64,000 nt of DNA, from contig OY979717.1 of the NCBI GenBank assembly GCA_963855995.1, positions 9,358,001 to 9,422,000 on the forward strand, in the 5' to 3' direction. The notes beneath the pieces were generated by a model. The model was not told the origin of the DNA. It ran no database searches and saw nothing but the letters and a program-made list of their open reading frames with translations. Positions 35,864-47,500 of the stretch are shown one piece after another. The DNA comes from Muricea muricata (lineage: Eukaryota; Cnidaria; Anthozoa; Malacalcyonacea; Plexauridae). Position 1 is the stretch's first letter. Each line of letters starts with the position of its first letter. The translations under genes were made by a program, and so were the position numbers.

Positions 35864-35965
35864 CTACCAACCCTGATTTTGATCCCGAAGTTTAGTAATA
35901 TCGGTAATATCTACAGCTTCAGCAATCTGGTCGTTCAGTAGCTCTTCATCGTTTTTCGTGTATAG
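35864..35965 (-). CDS. Possible coding exon truncated by the hAT insertion
   Basis: After a TTTTTACAG acceptor the minus strand reads 30 codons in a protein-like composition (LYTKNDEELLNDQIAEAVD...). The frame then crosses the 8-bp target duplication into the transposon end and stops at TAG. Without the insertion the same frame would continue through the other flank and stop after LPN. An internal GTAGAT donor after IAEA would leave phase 0, which matches the exon starting at 22445. Either reading is inference; the exon lies within 80 bp of the oppositely oriented COA7 start, so a divergent promoter is possible. Confidence 0.3.
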   Translation of the reverse strand, partial: LYTKNDEELLNDQIAEAVDITDITKLRDQNQGW

Positions 35966-36041
35966 CTGTAAAAACGTATCTTGAATAAGTAGATAAATTA
36001 TAAAGTAGCATATTGCTAATGTCTGTTCAATAAATATAAAA
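35884..36041. promoter_or_regulatory. Short upstream region of COA7, bounded by the hAT insertion
   Basis: Only 158 bp separate the target duplication from the COA7 ATG. If the minus-strand exon at 35965 is real, this would be a compact divergent promoter. No TATA box at a convincing distance or other motif can be defended. Confidence 0.35.
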
Positions 36042-37822
36042 ATGTCAGGATTTGATCTGAGAGGAGCGAAGCAGACACCAGAAGAATATGTTGACCAATT
36101 GAGAGCAATTTTGGAACATGATTGTCTTGGAGCAAGAAAAAAAGAATGTATTGTTACAAAATTGTATTGTATTGAATTAAATTGTATTGTATAGTATTGT
36201 ATAAATTGATTGTATTTCAGATATCACCTCCACACACCACCAGTTATGAGCATGCATGTGGAGGAAGCCCAGACAAATTTTTCCTGGTGCACCTGACCAT
36301 TTTTTGCGCACCCGCACCCAAATTCTGGTCTTTGGCACACCCAAGATCTTAACGAAAACTGCCATACTCTGCAGACCAGAGATTCTTAGCTTTATTTGGC
36401 AGAGTCATGAATTGCTAAACTTTGAGCAGATGAGTTGGTCTTCTGTTACTACAACTGTAAAATAACATGCAACAAATACTACCTTCATGGTGCAACTGTA
36501 ATTAGCTCACATGGCCTGAGGACATGAGGTGTTTCACAATTTTGTACCATCTTTTAATCTAAAAGTACTTTTAAGTCATTCTAGGAAATGTACAAAAGTA
36601 CACTATTTTTAGTACTTTGGTGAGTGAGCCTACCAATATAAGCACATAAGCTTGGCTTGCCTCCATGCAATTGCCCCCTTACAATATTAGCTTAATATAT
36701 TAGTGTAATATTATTATGTTACAATATTAGCATAATGTTATCACCTTACAAAGTGGCTAACAGCTTGGTGCTTCAATTTCTAGCATGCCACCAACTTGGT
36801 GAATTTTATCAAGCAGTGGAAAGAAACAATTCTAAAGCAAAAGATGTTTTCAAGACAAATTGTGAAGAACTGGATTTCCCACAAAGTTGTTTTTCACTTG
36901 GGATTATACATCTAACAGATAAAGGTTGACTATTAACATATGCAGTGGCGTAGCTAGCGTCGATAATTGGAGGGGCGAATATTCATGTATCATGTTTTGC
37001 ATCATTAATTTCTTTTGAAATCGATTGTTTTTATGGTCTGTGAACACAAATATATGAATATTCGCCCCTCCAATTATCGAAGCTGGCTACACCACTGAAC
37101 ATATGAATTGAAGTGTGGCAAGAATGGGGGCAGGGGGAGGGGGCATGCCCAGGTATACTCAAGGGGACCTGGCTGAAGTTACAAAAAAATTGTTACATGT
37201 TTTTCATGCACACAATGTAGACATTTATTCTGCACTGTTCAGGAACCATTCATAAATTTGAAAATTTAACAGAGGGACCTGAGGTCATAAATATGTTCAG
37301 GCCCATGATAGGTAACACCAGCCTTGTTAGAAACGTTGATAATTGTTCATAATCAAATCAACATGCTTAATAAATATGCAAACCTAGCTTCTTTTTTTTT
37401 TGCAAAATTTAATTCCAGAAGACAGAAAACCTGATGAAGCATTAAGGTTGTTCAACAAGGCCTGTGAGAAGAATGTCTGGGGTGCCTGCAATAATGCTGG
37501 ACTACTGTATCAAAAAGGAGAAAAACATTTTCATGTTCCAAGAAACATGGATAAAGCTATGCAGTCCTTTACTAAAGCATGTGATGGGAACTTTCGTAAT
37601 GGATGTTTTAACCTTAGTATTGTGTATCTAACTGGCCTTCAAGGCATAGGTAAGGACATGACTAAAGCATTGGAATATTCAGTAAAAAGTTGCAAATTAG
37701 GACATTCATGGGGTTGTATAAATGCAAGCAGAATTTATTCACAAGGAGATGGAGTAGAGGCAGATATGAAGAAAGCTGAGGAGTTGAAAGAACTGGCAAA
37801 GAAGTGTGATGGGAAAGGATGA
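36042..37822 (+). CDS. COA7: COA7-like cytochrome c oxidase assembly factor (Sel1 repeats)
   Basis: Three exons, 36042-36147, 36784-36924 and 37419-37822, join in phase (T|CA, G|AA) to give 216 residues; human COA7 is 231. Sel1-like repeats are evident, each with paired cysteines typical of this family: ACEKNVWGACNNAGLLYQKG, ACDGNFRNGCFNLSIVYLTG and SCKLGHSWGCINASRIYSQG. The N-terminus starts MSGFDLRGAKQTPEEYVDQL. COA7 is a soluble mitochondrial intermembrane-space protein needed for respiratory complex IV assembly, with disulfide-bonded helix pairs. The start is the first ATG after the splice-supported frame. Intron 2 carries a hAT MITE (36943-37097). A possible poly(A) signal ATTAAA is at 37940. 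Confidence 0.88.
36943..37097. mobile_element. 155-bp hAT MITE in COA7 intron 2
   Basis: Inverted ends CAGTGGCGTAGCTAGC and GCTGGCTACACCACTG continue into arms with GGAGGGGCGAATATTCAT. The exact 8-bp duplication AACATATG lies at 36935-36942 and 37098-37105. Its interior closely matches a decayed copy at about 3230-3335. Confidence 0.85.
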
Positions 37823-38579
37823 AACATTGGTTACAATGTTCAGTATTGCTAATACTATTCCCTAATAATCTGTCTATGTTAAATATAAGCTTCTACTTTA
37901 TTTACAACTTGTAATGCAATTTTGAGTGAAGCCTTGTATATTAAAGAGCTGAGACTCTGAAATACATTGCATGTTGCAAGAAGAATTCGTATGTGTAAAA
38001 GTGCGCCTTAAACAGCACCTTTAGATGTTTGAACTATTCTTAACAAGTGTTGCAAGTGATATGGTGCTAAACGAATTATAGCTGTGTGTGGTATAGACAG
38101 ATCCTGCATTTGATATTTCGTCATTTTCTTGCTATTCTCATGCATATCGAGAATACAAGATGCCTATTTTCGGAATTTGTTTTATTTTGTGTCTCTTATA
38201 CTTACCTTTTATTTTTCATCGTTGAAGGAAGTTCTATCTGGTGTTATTTTGTTTTGATTAAAATATGATTAAAAAACTGAATAAAACATCTGATAACGAG
38301 AATTATGGTTTAACGTACAAATTTAAGCAATTATCAACTGTACAGCTACAAACTATTTACAAGCAGACAATAAGTAAACTAAATCTGTTTACAAAATCCA
38401 CGAATGCGAGGAATATTAAGACGAAGTAAATCTGATTTAGTGGGGACGCGTTTATGGTAATAATTATGTACATTATAGGATTCAATAGAACGGAAGCCTA
38501 TTTAAATAACACCTTTAACCACAATTTGACATAACCTGGCCTGGAATTTGCGTAATGACGTTGTTTATAAGTGAAACTT
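37823..38579. other. Convergent 3' region between COA7 and DNAI3
   Basis: The two stop codons are 757 bp apart. On plus, ATTAAA at 37940 and AATAAA at 38280 could end COA7 transcripts; on minus, TTTATT at 38181 reads AATAAA for DNAI3. The 3' UTRs may overlap. No element or ORF of note. Confidence 0.5.
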
Positions 38580-41500
38580 TTAAATATCATGATCTGTTTC
38601 CCTGAGGCCCAGTTCTTCTAGAAAACGTTTTTCCATTTCCAAATAGTCTTGATATTCCTAGAGATAGGATTAAAAGTTCATATATTTGGACACAAGGTGA
38701 CAGAAGACTACACAACAACAAAATATAATATGATGACAATACCCTATGATATAACAAAACAAAACGCAACACATTTACCCAAATTTACAATTAAAATTGT
38801 TTGAAGCAAAAACAATACAGTAAAAAACAAACTAAAACGACAACATTCATTACCTGCTGCGCTTTTGTTTCCCACTCTGATTCTTGTTCATCTATAAGTT
38901 TCTTCATATCCACCTAAATAATAATTAAAGTCATGGTGCCATTTCACCAGGTTTATATAGCACAAACAGATGTTTTGTTCAACCTCCTCCCATAATTGAT
39001 TATTGTGTTTTTGATGAGGGCGAAGCCTGAAGTAGAATCAGTGATAATAGTACAATCAGAGATCCTACAAATTATATTTGAATGGAGTAAATATACGCCA
39101 GAATTTTTTATTTTTGCTATTCGCTATCTATCGAGGGATAAATAGAAAGTTGAGTAGCCAATCAAATGACAGCATTTGCAATAGTATACTACGCACTTGT
39201 AATCAATGTTACCCTCACAGCATTGTTGCATCGTATTTTCAAACACCTGAACTAGTGGCCTTGTAGGTGAGTCTAAAAAATACCGTTAATCACATGTAAC
39301 CACATACCTGTGTCTTTTCTTTTGGTTTTTCATTTTCTTTGTTTTTAACAGTTTCCATTGCTCTAATCTTTTGTCGTTCTTCGACAAACTTTAATCGGGA
39401 CACTTCACGCTCAAAAAAGTTCTCGATTATATTTTTCTGTAACAAAAATCTCCTGTTAAACCGCAACCAGTTTATTACTCCTAATGAGTATTTTAAGAGA
39501 TTGCCTTAAAAGGTATCAAGCACCTCCCCACTAATATTGAGGCGATGCGATGAAGACGGCTTTAAAGCCTTAAATCACCTTTTACAATACCTTGATAACA
39601 TGGAACGGGGAGGGTATTCCAACCCCCGCCCCCAGTAAAGTTTTAAATCGATGTGATAAAAGCAGCTTTAAAACCTCAAATGACGGTTTTACAAGACTTT
39701 GATAACATGGAACGGGGGGTGTTTTTGCCCCTCATCCAGTAACGTGACTGGGTTGATACCTCTCAAACACATCTCCAAAAATATCACGTGCACTCCTGTT
39801 GAAACTGAAACCAAGTGGAAAAAAAGGGGATCTAAATCCATAAAAACTGAGTGTAATGTACGAGTGAGTTCTATATGGATCTGGAATAAAAACTTAAGCC
39901 ATTTGGCCTATAATGAGAAAATTGTAAACAAAGATGGCAGACATTGTCCGTCTAAAATCAAAGAAGGTTTTTTACCAACGAAGACTATGTCAATCAACTA
40001 TAAGATTTATTATGCATACACCTCGTTAACAGAAGGACGACGTAAATTCCATGGCACTTCCATAATATGAAGAGTTCCCACATTATCACCAATCGATAGC
40101 AATTGTTGCTTACCTAAGAGCGAGCATGTAACGATATTACATTTAATTTTGACGTGAAACCTGCAGAAAGCTCTCTGACAAAGCTAGCATGAGCAAGGCA
40201 TGATATTATCCCGTAAAGGACGTAATGCTGGCATTTTAAATGTCAATGGAGTCATTTGATGTGTATTGCATGAGGATATTCATGAGCTCAAACGAAATTC
40301 AAGAATTGTTTACATAAATAAGGAAACAAGTTGTTGACGCAACCATGTCGTAGCTGGATTTTTTTATTGCTGCAACTTTTTGCCTAAAATTACGGATACA
40401 CCTTTAATAGGAATATTAGTCGTCTCCTATTTCATCAAAAATTATCTTCTCTCCTGTCACATCCTGCTAAACGAGGAATTATGAAACCAGCTTCGCAATT
40501 GAGAGCATAAACACTCTAATGTGTTTTCGGTTTCACGAGTTAAGATTTTTATAGTGGTTTGCTGCGACTTTTAATGCGAGTCTAACAAACATTTCTTGGT
40601 TTGCCACTACTTTTAAAATTTCTGCATTTAATAAGTTCTTTCTCCAGCAATTAAATGTGTCAAAAACGTTTATCGCGCAAAATTAACCCAAATGATATAC
40701 TATTCTTTTAAGTATGGTCATTAAAGTAAGCCTAGCAGTTAAGGGGTTACTTACTTGAAACTTGATAAGGATTTAAACTTGTGATTGACGCAGATGTCAC
40801 ATTTTGTGTTAACGATGGTTCATGTGACCTAAAACATAATTCATTAACAAATCATGGTCATTAAGGAGATGAATGATACAATCGAATCATAGACGAATGA
40901 TACAAGAGAAATTCGTTTTAATTGCCGATTACACATGTTTCGAAGTCATAAGATATATTATTCTATTAGCTGGTTCACACAACGGCAGCTTGTTGTCTCT
41001 CACCAGACACCACCGTAAAACAGCGGATCCCACCTGCGTTTCATGTTATGCAATCGAGTTATTCCATATGCTTTGTGGGTATTCCTTACCCCAGTATTCC
41101 TGTTGTACTCGTGTGTTAAATAGAATCAAACTCTTGACTTCTCTATCCACGAAATGTGTCTAAATGCTCTCTGCGTAGATTGTTTATAGGAAATTTTTAA
41201 ATGTAAAAGTTTTGTTACTTGAATCATACTTATCAAGTAAATCCCAAACATCAACATTGCCGTCTGCTCTGGTGACAAAAAATACGCCTGAAAATGGAAA
41301 TTGTAGGTAAAATTTTGATTGTGATTAAGATTTTGAACCTGTTTCTATGAATCATGATGTTGTGTACCCTGGTGATGCACTCAGGTGAAAATGACGTTCG
41401 TGGTGTTGAAAATGACGTTTGTTTTTTAGCTTGCCTGCGGTGCGGATGTAAAAAAGTCAGAGGAACAGTGCTTATTACACGATTGACGTGGTTTCTTTTG

Positions 41501-44500
41501 TTGTTCATAGACCTTAATTTAGCATAATTGCTCGCAATTTTCATTTGCACGACTGTATACAAAACTTACACGACAATATATGGATATTGTCCTCCAACTC
41601 CAGGACAATATACAGATATTGACTTATAAACTCAGTAGACCATTTTCTTAAATTTCTTTTCTTTTTCTTCGCGTTTCAACTTTCATGTTATGACCTTGTG
41701 ATAACATTCGGAAGTATTTTTACTTAAAACGCTTTGCTCTTCTACACTAATATCTAACAGAGACACAGAGACTGAATTTTCCTTTGTTCATTGTTCGAAC
41801 CTTGTCAATCGTGTAATAAGTCAGTTAATTACCGATAACCTCGGCCTTTATCCAAATACAGTATTTGGCTAAATGCCTCGGTTATCGGTAATTAACTCTT
41901 ACATACATCACTTTCATCTGAATATATAACACCAAAACGAACAAATTAAATTTACAGATGATTAAATGATTACGTTGATATCCAAAGAACTAGACTCAAT
42001 CTCGGAATATCACACATTCGAACCAACTTGACCATGTAAGCTTAGTGGTAGACCGTTGCATGCATGGACTGGCATTTAAAAGGTCGTGCAGGGATCGTTG
42101 TTTTCCATGGTTCATACCTAGGTTAATACATTGTTAGAATCCTGGACGACCAATATTCGTAGTTCTACCATTTCGAAATGGTTGCTACATTAATTTTCAT
42201 TGTGTATATTTCAGCTTAAATACATATGGAATTTCGATTACTATCTTTATATTTACCAGGTCTTGTTGGACTCCACGTTCCCGAAGTTAATCTCACTGGG
42301 AAGGATGCAGATTCCAAAAGAGGTCCACTCTGACAAAAACAATCAAGTGATTTGAACATCATATGATAAAAACCAAACTCAAGATTTGCGCCAACTAGTT
42401 ATATTGAAAAACTTTGCTTAAATTGATGGTTCATTGACTTGATCGTCGGTACTGGGCTAACGATATGGCGTAGCCAGGGTCAAATAGTTGCGGGCGGATT
42501 CAATGGAAAAGTTACAAATTATTTCCAGAGCTCAAAATCGTAATTTCCCGCGTTCTGATACAAGTTTTGTGTTTAACCAATTAGGCTAGGAATAGTTGAA
42601 GTCTGATTTCTGGACGATTATCTTCACATCGGATAAATATGCATTGATCCGCCTATACTGTAGTTTAGGAGTTTCTAATTGGAATAAAAGCAAAAATATA
42701 GTTTTCAACCATGCACTTACCGAAACACCTTCTTTCCAAACCGCAAAAGTCCATCCCCCGATTGACAAAAGGATGTCTTTGAAGAACGGCGAGCGTTGCA
42801 GTACACAGACCACTCCTTCGTGGGCAGCTAACAATAGCTCAGGTTTACTAGCTACAGTTTCGAAAAAACTCTTGTGAATAAAAAAATGCACGTGCAACAG
42901 ACTTGCACCGGTCAGATTAGTCAATAAGCTGAAACAATGTTGTCACTTTATCGACACTCACTCAGCAGATACTAAACAGCTTTGCTAATATGAATTGCAC
43001 GATATAAAAAGTCAACAACTTGTAACATGCAAGCCAGTCGTTTGTGTTAAAAAACTTAAATCAAACTTGAGCCTACCACAACTCTAATCCGAACCTACAT
43101 TCTAACCCTAAACCCGACCATAGTCATTCGTGTATATGTTTATACTTGCATTACAACTAAGACAAGACACTAAGATAGACAATATAAATAAATAATGTTC
43201 ATAGGGAAATTCATCTTGATGTACTATACCTGTAAACTTTCCACTATCTGAATCCTTAGACAATTTCCAATCCATGTAAACAATATCCCCGCTCTAAAAA
43301 CCAAGCAAGCAATCGTCGGAACAATGAAGATGTTACGTTAAGTTATATACATGTATAGGATTCATGATTTGCTATCCCTCTCTAGGTAACTCAAGTCCTC
43401 CCCAAATTCTCCCCCCCCCCCCCCCCCCCATCAAGCTAAGATCCATGAAGAAAAATACTCAAAACGTCTACCGAAAACTCAAAGTTAACAAATCAAACAT
43501 CGTCAATATACATTTACATATAAAGTACGAACAGTAATCTGTGAAACAAACACAATCATACTGTGTTCGAATTTCAAGCCTGTGGTTTTCTTGCAATCAT
43601 TCTCAAACAATGTTAATTTCGATTTGGAAAAAATGATTAATTAAAGTAAATAAACATAGGAAAGAAACAATTGAACCATCAATGTCGAAAACAAATGACA
43701 AGCAATTAAATTATACAGACAACTTACTTCTGTGCCAACAAACAACATTGTTGCAATGTTTTCGAGGACTTTTCCCTGATCTTTTTTACCAGTTATAGAA
43801 ACTGTTCTGTGTAAATTTCCAGCTTCCTTGTCATTGTCAGGTTGTTTGACTGCAGACAAAATTAAAAATCAGGTTTTGCTGAAATTCCCAAACAAATTAC
43901 GCTTCAGCATCTCGTGTATCTCATCTTTAGTCGAATTTTTTTATCTTAATGATTGACTTTGTAATTGTTGATCTTGAAAACTGCATGCTTATACAGCGAA
44001 CTGTGGGTGTGCAACATCACGTCAAGTTCAATGATGCCATCATACTGTAATTCAAATGTAATTAAATCAATGTAACTACATTTGATTACATTGTAATGTA
44101 ATTAAAATGTAATTAATTAAGATGTAATTAAATCAAATCTAGATCTTCATAGAGTATGTTGAACGGGGTTTAACTAAATTTTTGTGCTACATTTTGGCCG
44201 TGTGTTGTGGTGTATATAAAAAAGTATGTGTACTTGCTTAGGGGCGTGGCTATGGCTGGTGATCACTCTACTGGCCAGGTGAGAACGCCAAGGGGCGTGG
44301 CTATGGCTGATGATCACTCTACTGGCCGAGTGAGAACGCCTAGGGGCGTGGCTATGGCTGGTGATCACTCTACTGGCCAGGTGAGAACGCTAAGGGGCGT
44401 GGCTATGGCTGGTGATCACTCTACTGGCCGGGTGAGAACGCTAAGAGGCGTGGCTATGGCTGGTGATCACTCTACTGGCCAGGTGAGAACGCTAAGTGGC

Positions 44501-47500
44501 GTGGCTATGGCTGGTGATCACTCTACTGGCCGGGTGAGAACGCTAAGGGGCGTGGCTATGGCTGGTGATCACTCTACTGGCCAGGTGAGAACGCTAAGGG
44601 GCGTGGCTATGGCTGGTGATCACTCTACTGGCCAGGTGAGAACGCTAAGGGGCGTGGCTATGGCTGGTGATCACTCTACTGGCCGGGTGAGAACGCTAAG
44701 GGGCGTGGCTATGGCTGGTGATCACTCTACTGGCCATCTGAGAACGCCAAGGGGCGTGGCTATGGCTGGTGATCACTCTACTGGCCAGGTGAGAACGCCA
44801 AGGGGCGTGGCTATGGCTGGTCATCACTCTACTGGCCAGGTGAGAACGCTAAGGGGCGTGGCTATGGCTGGTGATCACTCTACTGGCCGAGTGAGAACGC
44901 CAAGAGCTCACGCATTCTATTTCAAGTCTCTCAATATCAAGTAAGTAAATTGGTAGCATTTCCTGATGCGTGTACAAATATTAACTATCACAATGCAAAA
45001 ATCACACAAAGGTGCTATTGACCAAAAGACACGATGTAAGCTGTCTAGTCACCAAACCTACTTGACGATCTGTCTCCATGTCTCTCTGCCAGACTGAATT
45101 TAGTAGGTCCAAATTCTCCAGAACCAGTTAGATGACTAACAGATACCTAAAACGTCAAGTTGTACGCGCAAGCGATACTTCAGTATGCTATTTATAATTG
45201 TATATCCTGTGTTACACCGTGTTACACCATGTTATCTAACTTGTACGATCATGGTAACAATAAATAAGGCATTAATATGTCACCAAGTTCTATTTCTATT
45301 AGACATTAATTACGCTAAGAGCAAGTCATTCATATTTTAACACGCTATGAATGTAGTTACATACACTGTACCTTCAGAATAGGTTTCCATGTTAAATCAA
45401 GTTGTTTTAGTGGATTGGAAACCGGGATAACAGCGGGCTTATTCACAGATGTCATTTGACTTTGATGAGCTGATTTTGTTGGCCTGGTATCCCAGAATAA
45501 TATACTTCTGTTTATCATTAAAAAAACACTAGCGTCATACAAATTCAGTTTGAGAAAGACTAAATTTCGCATATTATTAATTTATAATATAAGAAATTAA
45601 TTCAATGGTTAATTAACTAATATCGCAATTCAAATTTATATAACTCAGAGGCTTTTGAAGATGACCGTCTTTCTCAACTGCTACATTGTCCCATCATGCC
45701 AGTACAATTATGCCTACATTCTTTGTACTGAAATTCACAGCAATATTTTATTGGCAACAAGAAACAAAACATCATGTACAGTATTCATTACCTGGTATGA
45801 TGGACTGGTCAAACGACTCGCATTTCACCTCTACAATCAAGTGCTCGATTTCCACTAGAGGTTTCTCAATGTGACTCGAACCTAGTCCTTATGTGAAATA
45901 AGCTCTGACAATCGAAAGTTGTGGGTTTTCTCCAGGTACTCCGGTTTCCTCCCACACAGGGAATGTTGACAGAGTGGGTTAGAAAATACGGGATAACAGT
46001 AATTAGCAGGCTGATGTGGTGATCCTGACTTTGCAGTGAAGCTAAATATGTCATCAGATAGACATCATATAATCAGTAAGCCAAACTACAGTACTAACCC
46101 GTCTGCAGCGCATGTTAATAACTGATGACAATAACTTGACTTATTTTCAACGACCACACCCATTCTTCCAATCTAAGTCAATAAAGAAAATACTTGCAAT
46201 TCATTGGTACTAAGCTCAAGCAAAAACAAATCATTCATACCTCCATGTGATCAGGAACCCATTGTAAATCAGAAACAGCACTTTTATGGCTGTGTTCAAT
46301 GGCCGACACAGCACAGTAACGAACAACTGGAGTATGATCTGTATTCGAATCATCTTCAAAACCAGGCTAAAAGTGCAGAATTAATTTCATTAGACATTAA
46401 AAAAACTCTCCACAAAGAAACTTTGAATAATGAGTGTTTTCACGGAACAGCCAGTTTCAGTGTTTTTGTTGGCCAGAAAATGCAGTTGACTGGCCAGAAT
46501 AGCATGATAAACAAGCGCATGGGTAGGAAATTTCAAAGGGTTCGACTCGAGTGGTCTTATTAACTAATCTGTGCTATAAACGAAATAATAAATTACCAAT
46601 GAAGTCATTGTATTCTTCTTTGCTTTTGCAGTTTGTCGATGACTCAGTAAGCGATCATTCCAAGTACTGATATCCCACAACACGACCTGAACATTGTAAA
46701 CTATTTAGTCTAATCTAAACATATGGTAGTTAAGGTTAATAGCAACACAAATTCTGATCCTAATTCTAACATTATTTCTTACCTTAACAATGGTAGTGCA
46801 ATCTAATAAAACCTAATCCGTACAACGGGGAAATGTGAAATCAATGACACGAAGTGTCACTACTGATAAGTGTCAATATCGATACCCTTTGTTTGAGACG
46901 ACATTTACTGCATGAAACAGCGCAAAATTGTAGCTAAATCCTAGTCATGCATGTGTAAAGCTTTAAACAAACTAATTAGCGACTAACCTGTCCATTAACA
47001 CATCCTCCTGCGATTATTGTTGGCTCAGATGGATTGAATTTAAAACTAAAAATATCATCAGGAGCTTCCAAGAGGAGCTAAGACAAAGAGATTTATGATA
47101 GGTTTGTTAATATAAAAAAGTTCTAAGATTTGTAACAATACAGCAATCATACTGTTGAACTATTATTATTATTCTTGACACATATAATCAAATTCAGTAT
47201 TCTAAAGCCTGAATCTAATCTAATGCAACATTATTTGATGAATGCTAATCCTAACCATGACCCTAATAGGAACGCAATACTGCGCGTCAGACTAATGCCG
47301 CGCGTTGCATCATTTGTAACACTGCAGTGACTATGTCTTTGTCAATTTATCAATGACACAAACCTGTGGATGTATGGGATCAGAGAAACTCCATATCAAT
47401 ATCAATGAAGGAGTCATAATAATTCTTGAAGCATTGTCCACTCTTTCATCAAACGACATTAGTTCTGCACATGATACTGCAATGATACCTAACAGCAAAA

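Larger units (their letters stand above)
23421..35875. mobile_element. 12.46-kb hAT-type bounded block with nested insertions
   Basis: Both ends carry CAGGGTTGGTA in inverted orientation followed by GGCTTTT/GGCCTTTT-rich subterminal words. An exact 8-bp direct repeat ATTTTGAT flanks it (23413-23420 and 35876-35883), as expected for a hAT insertion. Removing it would join GGTAA and CCCGAAG around one ATTTTGAT. No intact hAT transposase is visible inside; much of the length is later insertions (23843-23984, 25990-26222, 26339-26586, 28883-33626, 33848-35250, 35283-35435). The block could be one element grown by nesting. Confidence 0.75.

Noticed and set aside
42596..42877. 93-codon plus-strand ORF
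   Set aside because: Antisense shadow of DNAI3 exon 42851-42721.
44207..44944. 245-codon ORF as a repeat protein gene
   Set aside because: It is produced by a 51-bp minisatellite in a DNAI3 intron; the open frame follows from unit length. Reported as a repeat.
46204..46563. 119-codon plus-strand ORF
   Set aside because: It is antisense to the DNAI3 exon 46366-46241 and its intron; the minus-strand frame is the conserved one.
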